Source: Mucilaginibacter psychrotolerans | GTDB lineage: Bacteria > Bacteroidota > Bacteroidia > Sphingobacteriales > Sphingobacteriaceae | Direction: 5' to 3' | NCBI RefSeq assembly: GCF_004519315.1 | Contig: NZ_SOZE01000035.1 | Location: forward strand, 1-56,766 | DNA length: 56,766 bases | Part shown: positions 1 through 8,088 of the stretch, piece after piece | Numbering within the stretch: the stretch's first letter is position 1 | How the letters are laid out: each line of letters begins with the position of its first letter | Position numbers and translations under genes: made by a program | The notes under the pieces: model-generated | Told to the model about the DNA's origin: nothing | Database searches by the model: none | What the model saw: the letters and a program-made list of their open reading frames with translations, nothing else

Positions 1-116
1 ATTTCCGTTTTAACAGAAGGGGGCATATGAACTCAATTTTTGATAAACTTATAACCAGAATGACCGAGGCTAAACCCGTAAATTACAAAATGATTAAATG
101 CGAACTAAATACATAA
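1..116 (+). CDS. IS1595-family (ISXO2-like) transposase, C-terminal end only
   Basis: An open frame runs in from the left edge (first full codon at 3) and stops at 114-116. The visible residues include FRFNRRG followed by FDKLITRMTEAKPVNYK. The F-R-F-N-R-R motif followed by an F..L...M....P..Y pattern is what I know from the extreme C-terminus of the ISXO2-like DDE domain of IS1595 transposases. Only about 37 residues are visible, so the rest of the element lies outside the window. I found no convincing terminal inverted repeat between the stop and the next gene, so the element may be decayed. Being at the very edge fits a repeat-bounded contig end (inference). Confidence 0.65.
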   Translation, partial: FRFNRRGHMNSIFDKLITRMTEAKPVNYKMIKCELNT

Positions 117-147
117 TCCTATTAAAATATTACGATGGGATTTCAAA

Positions 148-870
148 ATGGCGGAGATTTTTTTATCGAGGAAAATTCAGTCATTAGATCTTTCCTATTT
201 TACTAACGTTTCTGGTGAAAAAAGCCTGAATGCCTTCTTTGGGCTTGACTCATTAAAATTAAAGAGAATTGAAGGGTATGATGAAAAAATTTCAAAATAC
301 ATTTTGCGTCACACTATGCTTATGCCTAGAGATATCATAAATATTGGTAATATATATTGTGAAAAGAAAAAGTATGACTCAAAGGATGTAGGAAATGAAG
401 AAATTTTACGAAGGTCCGTTAAGCACGTTGCTAAAAATATTGCTGATGAACAAATGAACATATGCGCCATTTTAATATCTACGAAGTGGATTTATAGCGG
501 TGTAGTCGAAAGTGGCAATTTAAACATCTATACGGATACAGATACAATTAATTCTATTAAGTATAATCTATGTACTATCGTTCAAAAAATAGGTCAAGAC
601 AGATTTACCGATCGAGATATAAAAAGAATCTTAAATAATATCGAAAAATATGGCTTTCATGTCCGCGAGAACCCGTTTAATGCGTTGTTTTTAGCGGGGT
701 TACTAGGTTACGTTCAGATAGATTCTGAAGGCAATAAATCAGAAATATTTTTCTCAGAATCAAGAATATCCAATTATATTTTGCCATTATATTTAAAAGA
801 ATTTGTTTTTCGTTCAAGTTTAATCGACTATTTAGAAATTAAAGCCATAGGGGTTCCAGTATATGCATAG
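148..870 (+). CDS. Truncated ATPase-like protein of unknown function (C-terminal part)
   Basis: 240 residues from ATG 148; the frame is open upstream to 109, just past the transposase stop, which suggests the 5' part was lost when a mobile element arrived. No Walker A or B motif is present. The stretch RHTMLMPRDIINIGN (about residues 54-68) resembles the 'R-T-x-x-x-P-R-D' region found after the ATPase core of Sll1717-type P-loop ATPases; this is a loose resemblance, not an identification. Its last codons overlap the FRG-domain gene by 8 nt, so the two were probably translated together. The region is AT-rich compared with fumC and looks acquired. It could equally be a complete small orphan protein. 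Confidence 0.5.
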   Translation: MAEIFLSRKIQSLDLSYFTNVSGEKSLNAFFGLDSLKLKRIEGYDEKISKYILRHTMLMPRDIINIGNIYCEKKKYDSKDVGNEEILRRSVKHVAKNIADEQMNICAILISTKWIYSGVVESGNLNIYTDTDTINSIKYNLCTIVQKIGQDRFTDRDIKRILNNIEKYGFHVRENPFNALFLAGLLGYVQIDSEGNKSEIFFSESRISNYILPLYLKEFVFRSSLIDYLEIKAIGVPVYA

Positions 871-1595
871 TATTAAATTTAAAAATTGGGAAGAAGCTAA
901 ATTAAATTTAGTAAAAAAATTATTAGCAAGTTCAGGAAAATCAAGTATCCATTCCTTTTTATTTAGAGGACAGGCTAACTCCACCTGGAAATTACTGTCA
1001 TCATTTGATCGGATGGAACGTGATAAATCGAAATACGACATTTTACTAAAAAACTTCCAGGAAATTTGTCAAACATATAATTACAAAGATGAACTATTTC
1101 CGAGGCAAGACACAGAACTGATTGCCGCTTACGCCCAGCATTATGGATTGCCTACTAGATTATTAGACTGGACAACTAGTCCCTATTTCGCCGCTTTTTT
1201 TTGCATTTTCTACTGCATTATCAATAAAAACAAAAAATAATTCATGTACGGTGTATGCCATAAATAAAGATTCTGAGTCACTTAGAAAACATAAGGGGCT
1301 AAAATTCATAACCCTTTCAAGTAACAAGTACAACTACAGAATGAAAAATCAATTGGGGAATTTTACATTATCAGAACATACTGAGGATTCCATTGACGAT
1401 TTCGACATTGCCCTTCAAAAGTCAACAACAATCAATGATTTAATATGGAAAATCGATATCAATTATGTTGATAAACTTGATCTAGAAGAAATTTTATCAG
1501 ATTTAGAAATCATGGGCATCACTCATAGTATCGCTTATCCAGATATTGAAGGTTATATTGAAGAAGCAATTTATAAAACTCAGTTATCCAAATAA
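863..1595 (+). pseudogene. FRG-domain protein gene, frameshifted at a T8 run
   Basis: The first part (863-1240) encodes a clear FRG domain: FRGQANSTWKL near residue 33 and AQHYGLPTRLLDWTTSPYFAAFF near residues 91-113. The frame breaks at the T run 1195-1202 and ends at 1240. With one T fewer the reading continues AAFFAFSTALSIKTKN and joins the downstream open frame (1251-1595) to give one protein of about 243 residues. So this is one gene with a +1 indel in a homopolymer: a recent mutation, a sequencing error, or polymerase slippage. FRG domains are often found in phage-defence and mobile regions, but their biochemical role is poorly known. It overlaps the preceding gene by 8 nt. Confidence 0.8.
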
Positions 1596-1866
1596 CCTTT
1601 TATGAAATTTAGTTTTGAAATTACGTCTTATGAAAAAATCAATCCTGATTTTTTATTTGATTTTTTATTTGATTTTTAGCGATATTAATATTCAAAATCT
1701 GAAATAACCGCAGCGGATATGTATTGTGCCAGACTATCTAGTTGCCCAAAAATTAACACTTCCCAAAAAACTTTAATCCTTCTCCTGTACCAAAAAGATT
1801 ACGCACATCCCTTCCCCATACTCCGTTTAAAACCATAAATTTGCCCCGCAAAACGTATATATCCAT
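1596..1866. other. AT-rich spacer with short tandem repeat and 25-codon open frame
   Basis: After the FRG gene an open frame at 1602-1679 (25 codons) starts at ATG six bases after the stop codon. Its end is built from a tandem repeat, GATTTTTTATTT repeated about 2.5 times at 1648-1676, giving DFLFDFLFDF. It may be the broken start of a lost third gene or chance. The remainder leads to the fumC promoter. I see no RNA gene here. Confidence 0.4.
1836..1843 (+). promoter_or_regulatory. Bacteroidota -7 promoter box upstream of fumC
   Basis: TAAATTTG matches the Bacteroidota -7 consensus TAnnTTTG and lies 23 nt before the fumC start codon, a normal leader length. No clear -33 TTTG partner was assigned. 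Confidence 0.5.
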
Positions 1867-3264
1867 ATGAGTTTCAGAACCGAATATGATACCATGGGCG
1901 CGGTACAGGTACCGGCCGACAAATACTGGGGCGCACAAACCGAACGCAGCCGCAACAACTTCAAAATTGGCCCCGAGGCTTCTATGCCAAAGGAAATTAT
2001 CGAAGCATTTGCTTACCTTAAAAAAGCCGCTGCTTACACCAATACCGATTGCGGCGTACTTCCCGCCGAAAAACGCGATATGATTGCCGCCGTTTGCGAC
2101 GAGATCTTAGCCGGCAAGTTGGATGGTGAATTCCCCTTGGTGATTTGGCAAACCGGCTCGGGCACGCAATCTAACATGAATGTGAACGAGGTGGTGGCCA
2201 ACCGTAGTCATGTTTTACAAGGCAACGTTTTGGGCGAAGGCAAAACCTTTATACACCCCAACGATGATGTAAACAAATCGCAATCATCAAACGATACTTA
2301 CCCAACGGCAATGCACATTGCTGCTTACAAAATACTGATTGATGTTACCATCCCCGGGATAGAAAAACTGCGCGATACCCTGCAGGCCAAAAGCGAAGCT
2401 TTTAAAGCAGTGGTAAAAATTGGCCGCACCCACCTGATGGATGCCACGCCGCTTACCCTTGGCCAGGAGTTCTCGGGTTATGTATCGCAGCTTAACCATG
2501 GCCTGAAGGCCTTACGCAATACCTTCGAGCACCTGAGCGAACTTGCCCTTGGTGGCACCGCAGTAGGTACCGGCATCAACACGCCAAAAGGGTATGATGT
2601 AAAAGTCGCCGAATACATCGCCCAATTCACCAACCTGCCGTTCATCACTGCCGAGAATAAGTTCGAGGCACTGGCCGCTCACGATGCTATCGTAGAAAGC
2701 CACGGCGCTTTAAAGCAAATAGCGGTATCGCTGATGAAGATTGCCAACGATATCCGTATGCTGGCTTCGGGTCCGCGCTCGGGCATCGGCGAGATACATA
2801 TCCCCGATAACGAACCTGGTTCATCCATCATGCCGGGCAAGGTTAACCCAACCCAAAACGAGGCGGTAACCATGGTTGCGGCACAGGTAATGGGCAACGA
2901 TGTAGCTATCTCTATCGGCGGCAGCAACGGCCATTACGAACTCAACGTATTTAAACCGGTTATGGCAGCAAACTTTTTGCAGTCGGCCCGCCTTATTGGC
3001 GATGCCTGCGTATCCTTTAACGACCATTGCGCCGTTGGCATCGAGCCGAATTACGAAGGCATCAAAAAACACCTTGCAAATTCGCTGATGCTGGTAACCG
3101 CACTTAACCCGCACATTGGCTACGATGCTGCTGCAAAAATTGCCAAAACCGCGCTGAAAGAAAATAAATCGCTGCGTGAAACAGCTGTTGGCCTAGGCTA
3201 CCTTACCAACGAGCAATTTGACCAGTGGGTGCGCCCCGAAGATATGATAGGCGGGCTGAAATAA
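1867..3264 (+). CDS. fumC: Class II fumarate hydratase
   Basis: 465 residues, the usual size of FumC. It carries the fumarase/aspartase signature GSSIMPGKVNP (about residues 318-328) with the catalytic serine loop, and the conserved TGSGTQSNMNVNEV and GRTHLMDATP regions. It catalyses the reversible hydration of fumarate to L-malate in the citric acid cycle, in the cytoplasm, as an iron-free homotetramer. The start at 1867 matches the family N-terminus (YDTMG.VQVPADKYWGAQT). It is monocistronic: its own promoter box lies upstream and a hairpin terminator follows at 3314-3338. Confidence 0.97.
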   Translation: MSFRTEYDTMGAVQVPADKYWGAQTERSRNNFKIGPEASMPKEIIEAFAYLKKAAAYTNTDCGVLPAEKRDMIAAVCDEILAGKLDGEFPLVIWQTGSGTQSNMNVNEVVANRSHVLQGNVLGEGKTFIHPNDDVNKSQSSNDTYPTAMHIAAYKILIDVTIPGIEKLRDTLQAKSEAFKAVVKIGRTHLMDATPLTLGQEFSGYVSQLNHGLKALRNTFEHLSELALGGTAVGTGINTPKGYDVKVAEYIAQFTNLPFITAENKFEALAAHDAIVESHGALKQIAVSLMKIANDIRMLASGPRSGIGEIHIPDNEPGSSIMPGKVNPTQNEAVTMVAAQVMGNDVAISIGGSNGHYELNVFKPVMAANFLQSARLIGDACVSFNDHCAVGIEPNYEGIKKHLANSLMLVTALNPHIGYDAAAKIAKTALKENKSLRETAVGLGYLTNEQFDQWVRPEDMIGGLK

Positions 3265-3278
3265 CAGATGCCCCCCAG

Positions 3279-3292
3279 CCCCCTAAAGGGGG
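3279..3292. repeat. Short palindromic intergenic repeat CCCCCTAAAGGGGG
   Basis: A perfect 5-bp arm palindrome around TAAA, 14 nt after the fumC stop. Very similar C/G-rich palindromes are common in gaps of Sphingobacteriaceae genomes (family knowledge). It belongs to the 3' untranslated region of fumC. Confidence 0.45.
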
Positions 3293-3313
3293 AGCAGAAA
3301 TTGCACAACACAA

Positions 3314-3338
3314 CCCTCTCCAGCAATTGCGGAGAGGG
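3314..3338 (+). terminator. Hairpin terminator of fumC
   Basis: CCCTCTCC (3314-3321) pairs with GGAGAGGG (3331-3338), followed by GCTTTTATTT. An 8-bp stem with a T-rich tail just before the next gene is a good intrinsic terminator candidate. Confidence 0.6.
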
Positions 3339-3351
3339 GCTTTTATTTGAT

Positions 3352-3870
3352 ATGCAAAAGTCCTTTCCCCCGTATTTTATTGTCATCCTGTTAGCTGTGT
3401 GCTGCCTGCCAAATGCTGCTTGCAGGTTTAACCCCAATATGCAGGGGCCGGGCGTAGCTGCGCTGCAAGGCGAATGGCAGCAGGATACCACGGCACTACA
3501 GAAAAAGTTGCTTAATTACTCCTTGTATCACTTCCGGTTTAGTTGCGATTCGTTCTTTGTAAGCGTTAATTCTTTCAGTAAAGCCAATGGCGGCTACCCC
3601 GATAGCTGCGTAAAGAACGGGCGCTGGGGAGAATACGCTAAAGGCGTGTACACGCAAAAGAACGATACCCTACAGCTTAAGGGCCTGTTTTGCAATGCCA
3701 ATTTCAGCTACAAAAACGAGGGGGGCTGTTTTCGCTCCGGCAATTACGAGGAAGTTTTTAAGCTGAGCCAAAAAGCCGATTCGTCCATTCAATTTTCACC
3801 CACCTCAAGTGTTATTCCTTTTAATGCACGCTTAATAAAACGCATTACCTGTAATCCAAAACCGCTATAA
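3352..3870 (+). CDS. Secreted small protein of unknown function, possibly a lipoprotein
   Basis: 172 residues from ATG 3352. A longer frame reaches back to 3268, but that part would translate the repeat and terminator, so the internal start is preferred. The N-terminus is a signal peptide (hydrophobic FIVILLAVCCLPNAAC). A cysteine ends it, but the -3 position is not a good lipobox leucine, so lipidation is uncertain. The mature part has several cysteines (FSCDSFF, DSCVKNG, GLFCNANF, GGCFRSG) that could form disulfides, and begins LQGEWQQD, reminiscent of lipocalin-like folds. It ends 2 nt before the S1/P1 nuclease gene, so the two are probably co-transcribed. No family recognised. Confidence 0.6.
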   Translation: MQKSFPPYFIVILLAVCCLPNAACRFNPNMQGPGVAALQGEWQQDTTALQKKLLNYSLYHFRFSCDSFFVSVNSFSKANGGYPDSCVKNGRWGEYAKGVYTQKNDTLQLKGLFCNANFSYKNEGGCFRSGNYEEVFKLSQKADSSIQFSPTSSVIPFNARLIKRITCNPKPL

Positions 3871-3872
3871 AA

Positions 3873-4664
3873 ATGAAAAACATATTCAAAACACTGCTGC
3901 TGGCAGCCGCATTTTACCTGCCTGTTCAATGCATGGCATGGGGCACACAGGGGCACCGCATTACCGGGCAAATTGCTTACAGTTACCTTACGCCAAAAGC
4001 CAAGGCAGCCATCAAAGCCATACTGGGCGATGAGTCGTTGGCGCTGGCCGGCAACTGGGCGGATTTTGAACGCTCAAACCCCGAGTATAAATTCACAGAG
4101 GTTTGGCACTATGTAAATTTGGATAAAGGCTATACGCTGCCCGAGATTAAAGCCTACCTGGCACAGGATACCGTTACTGATGCCTACACTAAACTGAATT
4201 TTTTGATTGGCGAACTAAAAAAGAAAACCCTGGGCAAAAATCAGAAAGCCTTTTGCCTGCACATGCTGATACACCTGGTGGAGGACATACACCAACCCAT
4301 GCACACAGCGCACAGCTTTGATAAAGGCGGTAACGACGTACACGTTACCTGGTTTAATAACCCTACCAACCTGCACACCATCTGGGATTCGCAGCTGATA
4401 GATTTTCAGCAAATGAGTTTCACAGAATACGCAGCTGAGATAAACCACACCACTGCTGCGCAACGCGCCGAGTGGCAAAAAGCCCCTATCTCGCAATGGC
4501 TATATGAATCGAACGCTATTTGCCAGGATATTTACGCTTACAGCAAAGATGGCGACAAGATAAGCGGCTACACCTACAATTTTAAATTCATAGCCACTGT
4601 AAACCAACGCCTGCTACAAGGCGGCGTAAGGCTGGCGGGCGTGTTGAATCAATTGTTTAGTTAA
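3873..4664 (+). CDS. S1/P1 family zinc nuclease
   Basis: 263 residues with a signal peptide (to about residue 22). Cleavage would leave WGTQGHR at the mature N-terminus; in S1/P1 nucleases the N-terminal tryptophan and the following histidine bind zinc. The other zinc ligands are visible in HLVEDIHQPMHTAH and GGNDVHVTWF, and the NLHTIWDSQLID motif is also typical. These enzymes degrade single-stranded DNA and RNA and remove 3'-phosphates outside the cytoplasm, using three zinc ions. A role in nucleic acid scavenging for phosphate or nucleosides is inferred. It follows the preceding secreted protein by 2 nt. Confidence 0.92.
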   Translation: MKNIFKTLLLAAAFYLPVQCMAWGTQGHRITGQIAYSYLTPKAKAAIKAILGDESLALAGNWADFERSNPEYKFTEVWHYVNLDKGYTLPEIKAYLAQDTVTDAYTKLNFLIGELKKKTLGKNQKAFCLHMLIHLVEDIHQPMHTAHSFDKGGNDVHVTWFNNPTNLHTIWDSQLIDFQQMSFTEYAAEINHTTAAQRAEWQKAPISQWLYESNAICQDIYAYSKDGDKISGYTYNFKFIATVNQRLLQGGVRLAGVLNQLFS

Positions 4665-4683
4665 CGTTAGAAAGGTTGGAGCA

Positions 4684-4759
4684 GTTGAAAAGGTTAGAAA
4701 AGTTGAAAAAAGCCAGAAGCGTTTGCCTTTATTGCTTCAACTTCTCTAACCTTTTTAAC
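4684..4759. repeat. Imperfect inverted repeat, intergenic hairpin
   Basis: A 24-nt arm at 4684-4707 (GTTGAAAAGGTTAGAAAAGT...) pairs with 4736-4759 at 22 of 24 positions, leaving a loop of 28 nt. It sits between the nuclease and the phosphatase genes and may also act as a terminator. Purine-rich 'GGTTAGAAAAGTTGAA' inverted repeats of this kind are common in Sphingobacteriaceae gaps (family knowledge). Confidence 0.7.
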
Positions 4760-4791
4760 CCTTTTAACATGTAAAACCCTTTTCAACTTAA

Positions 4792-5232
4792 ATGAAGCTA
4801 CTAATGATTTGCCTGGGCAATATTTGCCGTTCGCCGCTGGCGGAGGGTATTATGCAGCACCTGGCCGATAAGGAAGGCTTGGATTGGGAAGTCGATTCGG
4901 CAGGCACTGGCCATTGGCACGTAGGCTCACCGCCGGATAGGCGCTCCATCCGCGCAGCGGCCGACCAGGGTGTAGACATCAGCAAACAGGTTTGTCGCTT
5001 GTTCCGCACAAGCGATTTCGATGAGTTCGACCTGATATTGGTAATGGATAAAAGCAACCTCAATGATATTTTAGCAAAAGCACGCAATAACGCCGACCGC
5101 AGCAAGGTGAAGATGCTATTGGGCGATAAGATAGTGCCAGACCCTTATTACGATGATGCCCAATTTGCGCCGGTGTTTAAATTGATTGAAGCCGGTTGCA
5201 AGGAAATCATCAGACAATATAAAAACAAGTAA
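4792..5232 (+). CDS. Low-molecular-weight protein-tyrosine phosphatase
   Basis: 146 residues, the normal length. The P-loop CLGNICRSP begins at residue 7, so Cys7 would be the nucleophile and Arg13 the phosphate-binding residue; the general-acid loop DPYYDD is near residue 121. It removes phosphate from tyrosine in cytoplasmic proteins. In many bacteria such enzymes act with a tyrosine kinase in capsule export, but no capsule genes are nearby, so the substrate is unknown. No operon partner is evident. Confidence 0.93.
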   Translation: MKLLMICLGNICRSPLAEGIMQHLADKEGLDWEVDSAGTGHWHVGSPPDRRSIRAAADQGVDISKQVCRLFRTSDFDEFDLILVMDKSNLNDILAKARNNADRSKVKMLLGDKIVPDPYYDDAQFAPVFKLIEAGCKEIIRQYKNK

Positions 5233-5236
5233 TTCG

Positions 5237-5244
5237 TATATTTG
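5237..5244 (+). promoter_or_regulatory. -7 promoter box upstream of the DUF3347 gene
   Basis: TATATTTG matches TAnnTTTG and lies 26 nt before the start codon at 5271. The box starts 4 nt after the preceding stop codon, so the DUF3347 gene probably has its own promoter. Confidence 0.5.
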
Positions 5245-5270
5245 GGAGTACCGGTTAAAAATCCATATAC

Positions 5271-5765
5271 ATGAAAGCACTTATTTTAAGCATCATTCTC
5301 GCATTCGGCATCGTAACCGTTAATGCCCAGCAGATAAACAGCGTTGATAATGTAACCGCGCATTACATCGGCCTGAAAGAGGCCCTGGTAAACAGCAACG
5401 CCGAACTAGCCAAAAGCAAATCTGGCGAATTGCTGGCTGCGTTAACAGCATTCCCTGTAAAAACGCTCCAGCCCAAACAGCAGAAAATACTTGCCACTTA
5501 CCTGACTAAGTTGAAATACGACAGCCGCCACATCAGCGAAACTACGGTTATCGACCATCAGCGCGAGCATTTCCAAAGCCTGTCGAAAAACATGTATGCA
5601 CTGCTATCAGGCCTCAACCTAAACAGTTCGCCGCTTTACCAGCAATATTGCCCCATGAAAAAGGCCTACTGGCTAAGCGAAAGCACCGATATCCGCAACC
5701 CGTATTATGGCTCGGACATGATGGAATGCGGCAAGGTAACCGCTACACTGAAAGCAGGGAAATAA
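5271..5765 (+). CDS. DUF3347 domain periplasmic protein
   Basis: 164 residues with an N-terminal signal peptide ending near VNAQQ. The C-terminal half carries the DUF3347 signature CPMKKAYWLSE followed by IRNPYYGSDMMECGKV. DUF3347 domains occur alone or fused to CusB-like metal efflux adaptors in Bacteroidota. The conserved Cys-Pro-Met, Met-Met and Cys residues suggest soft-metal (Cu/Ag) binding, which is inferred, not shown. It is a single gene, closed by a strong bidirectional terminator at 5793-5830. Confidence 0.85.
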   Translation: MKALILSIILAFGIVTVNAQQINSVDNVTAHYIGLKEALVNSNAELAKSKSGELLAALTAFPVKTLQPKQQKILATYLTKLKYDSRHISETTVIDHQREHFQSLSKNMYALLSGLNLNSSPLYQQYCPMKKAYWLSESTDIRNPYYGSDMMECGKVTATLKAGK

Positions 5766-5792
5766 GCTAAGTTGAGCTTAATCCAAATCTTA

Positions 5793-5830
5793 TAACGTAA
5801 AAAAGCGGCGACTGCCGCTTTTTTACGTTA
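5793..5830. terminator. Strong bidirectional terminator
   Basis: A perfect 17-bp stem (arm 5793-5809, TAACGTAAAAAAGCGGC) with the 4-nt loop GACT. Each arm includes a six-base A or T run, so it works on both strands and separates the DUF3347 gene (+) from serS (-). Confidence 0.85.
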
Positions 5831-5839
5831 TCTACAGCG

Positions 5840-5934
5840 CGTCATTGCGAGGCACGAAGCAATCTCTACGAAGGACAGTCCTACATGCAGATCGCTCTGC
5901 CTACCGGGAGATTGCTTCGTTCCTCGCAATGACG
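5840..5934. repeat. Interspersed palindromic repeat (CGTCATTGCGAGG family)
   Basis: A 27-nt arm at 5840-5866 pairs with 5908-5934 at 26 of 27 positions, enclosing 41 nt. The CGTCATTGCGAGG...CCTCGCAATGACG ends are a widespread Bacteroidota interspersed repeat. A diverged relative is at 43363-43486. Confidence 0.8.
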
Positions 5935-5959
5935 ATAGGTGAGTGTTGCATGTGTACGA

Positions 5960-7231
5960 CTAATCTATCCACTCAAACCTGGTATAAGGCACCAGCACCT
6001 CAGGTATCTTGATGCCGTTCTCGGTTTGATTATTTTCCAGCAATGTGGCTACTATACGCGGCAGGGCCAATGCGCTACCGTTAAGCGTGTGGGCCAATTG
6101 CGTTTTGCCCTCTGCGTTGCGGAAACGCAGTTTGAGGCGGTTACTTTGGAAAGTTTCGAAGTTGGATACAGACGATACTTCCAACCAACGGCCCTGGGCG
6201 GCGCTCCAGGTCTCCATATCGTAAGTAAGAGCGGCCGTAAAGCTCATATCGCCGCCGCAAAGGCGCAGTACGCGGTATGGCAAGCCAAGTTTTTGAAGCA
6301 ATCCTTGCACGTGCGCACTCATCTGCTCCAGCACATCGTAAGAAGTATCGGGGTGTACTACCTGTACCAATTCTACTTTATCAAACTGGTGTAAACGGTT
6401 CAACCCGCGTACATGGGCACCATATGAGCCTGCCTCGCGGCGGAAGCATGGCGTATAGCCCGTGTTCCGTACAGGCAGTTCATCGCCTTTCAATATCACG
6501 TCGCGGTAAAGGTTGGTAATGGGCACTTCGGCGGTAGGTATCAGGTACAGGTTATCCTGACCAACAAAATACATCTGCCCTTCTTTATCGGGCAATTGCC
6601 CGGTGCCAAAGCCCGATGCTTCATTCACCATCAGCGGCAACATTACTTCTTCGTAACCGGCTTTTTCGGCTTCATCCAAAAAGAAAGCGATAAGTGCACG
6701 CTGCAATTTGGCACCCTTGCCCTTGTATACGGGGAAACCCGCGCCGGTTATCTTAACGCCCAGTTCAAAATCTATCAGGTTGTATTTGGTTGCCAGTTCC
6801 CAATGCGGCAAAGAGCCGGTCGGCAAAGCAGGGATGGCACCATGCTCCAATACCACTTCATTTTCCTCGGGCGTGATGCCTTTGGGAACAGATGCATGCG
6901 GCAGGTTGGGCAGTAAAACGATCTTGTCCTGCAGTTCCTGCTCAACCGCGCCAAGCAGTTCGCTCAACTGTTTGCCTTCTTCTTTCCATTTGCCGGTGTT
7001 GGCTTTAATGGCTTCCGCTTCTTCTTTTTTGCCGTTGCGCATCAGTTCGCCAATTTGTTTGGCAGCTGCGTTGGATTGGGCCGAAACGTTGTCCAGTTGC
7101 GTTTGAGTTTGGCGGCGCTTATCGTCAAGGCCAATTACCTCATCTACCAATTCGGGCTGTTTGAAATTTTTTACAGCCAAACGTTCTAAAACCTGTTCCC
7201 TGTTATCGCGGATATAACTAACTTGCAGCAT
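5960..7231 (-). CDS. serS: Seryl-tRNA synthetase
   Basis: 424 residues from ATG 7231, where the family N-terminus (MLQVSYIRDNREQVLERL) begins; a longer frame upstream lies in repeat DNA and was rejected. The N-terminal coiled-coil arm (about residues 25-105) that grips the tRNA is followed by the class II catalytic domain, with motif 2 CFRREAGSYG and motif 3 near the C-terminus (LNGSALALPR). It charges tRNA-Ser, and tRNA-Sec where present. It is transcribed toward the terminator at 5793-5830 and away from rsmI. Confidence 0.97.
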   Translation of the reverse strand: MLQVSYIRDNREQVLERLAVKNFKQPELVDEVIGLDDKRRQTQTQLDNVSAQSNAAAKQIGELMRNGKKEEAEAIKANTGKWKEEGKQLSELLGAVEQELQDKIVLLPNLPHASVPKGITPEENEVVLEHGAIPALPTGSLPHWELATKYNLIDFELGVKITGAGFPVYKGKGAKLQRALIAFFLDEAEKAGYEEVMLPLMVNEASGFGTGQLPDKEGQMYFVGQDNLYLIPTAEVPITNLYRDVILKGDELPVRNTGYTPCFRREAGSYGAHVRGLNRLHQFDKVELVQVVHPDTSYDVLEQMSAHVQGLLQKLGLPYRVLRLCGGDMSFTAALTYDMETWSAAQGRWLEVSSVSNFETFQSNRLKLRFRNAEGKTQLAHTLNGSALALPRIVATLLENNQTENGIKIPEVLVPYTRFEWID

Positions 7232-7255
7232 TATTATAATTTTAGGCAAAGATAT

Positions 7256-7346
7256 AACAGTTTGCAGTTTGCGGTGGGCAGTTTGCAGTTTTTTTGAAAC
7301 TAAAGCCATTGCTGACTGCCAACTGAAAACTGTTAACTGAAAACTG
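7256..7346. repeat. CAGTTTGCAGTTTGC / AACTGAAAACTG repeat in the serS-rsmI gap
   Basis: The divergent promoter gap is filled by short repeats: CAGTTTGCAGTTTGC and CAGTTTGCAGTTTTT on the left, and their rough inverse AACTGAAAACTG twice on the right. Together they form an imperfect inverted repeat reaching to within 1 nt of the rsmI start codon. The rsmI leader would therefore be able to fold. Confidence 0.55.
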
Positions 7347-7347
7347 A

Positions 7348-8076
7348 ATGCCCGGCAAACTCTACTTAGTACCCACCCCTATAGGCAACCTGGAGGATAT
7401 GACCTTCCGTGCTATCCGCGTATTGAAGGAGGCCGACCTGATACTGGCCGAAGATACCCGCACCTCTGCACCCATGTTGAAGCACTTCGATATACAAAAC
7501 AAGGTATTTGCGCATCACCAACACAACGAGCACCAAAGCAGTAACGAAATCATCAAATTCCTGCTGATGGGGCAAAACGTGGCGCTGATATCTGATGCGG
7601 GAACCCCCGCCATATCCGACCCGGGATTTTTCCTGGTGCGCGAGGCCCTCAAGTTCAACATCGCGGTTGAATGCCTGCCGGGTGCAACGGCTTTTGTGCC
7701 GGCACTGGTCAACTCCGGCTTCCCTACAGATAAGTTTTGCTTTGAAGGCTTTTTGCCCTTAAAGAAAGGCCGCCAAACGCGCTACAAACAATTGGCAACC
7801 GAAGAGCGCACGCTGATACTTTATGAATCGCCGCACCGTTTATTAAAAACGCTGGAAGAAATGGCCACCTTTTGGGGTGCCGACCGCCAGGTGTCCGTAT
7901 CGCGCGAGCTGACTAAAATGTTCGAAGAAACGGTACGCGGCACGGTTACGGAGGTAAAAACCTATTTCGAAACACATCCGCTGAAGGGCGAGTTCGTGAT
8001 GTGCGTGGCCGGAGCCGCACCGGTTGAGCCCGATAAGAAAAAGCGGAAATACCAGGACGACGAAGACGAAGATTAA
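7348..8076 (+). CDS. rsmI: 16S rRNA (cytidine(1402)-2'-O)-methyltransferase
   Basis: 242 residues of the tetrapyrrole-methylase fold. The N-terminus reads KLYLVPTPIGNLEDMTFRA, the glycine-rich SAM-binding start of RsmI. AEDTRTS near residue 36 and LISDAGTPAISDPG near residue 81 are also typical. It 2'-O-methylates C1402 of 16S rRNA with SAM, with RsmH doing the base N4 methylation. The family average is longer (about 280); here the C-terminal region is short and ends in a charged tail (KKKRKYQDDEDED). DUF1572 and lnt follow closely. Confidence 0.93.
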   Translation: MPGKLYLVPTPIGNLEDMTFRAIRVLKEADLILAEDTRTSAPMLKHFDIQNKVFAHHQHNEHQSSNEIIKFLLMGQNVALISDAGTPAISDPGFFLVREALKFNIAVECLPGATAFVPALVNSGFPTDKFCFEGFLPLKKGRQTRYKQLATEERTLILYESPHRLLKTLEEMATFWGADRQVSVSRELTKMFEETVRGTVTEVKTYFETHPLKGEFVMCVAGAAPVEPDKKKRKYQDDEDED

Positions 8077-8088
8077 AAATATACCGGC

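Noticed and set aside
3268..3351. Upstream start for the secreted protein at 3352
   Set aside because: It would translate an intergenic palindrome and the fumC terminator, and puts the signal peptide 28 residues in.
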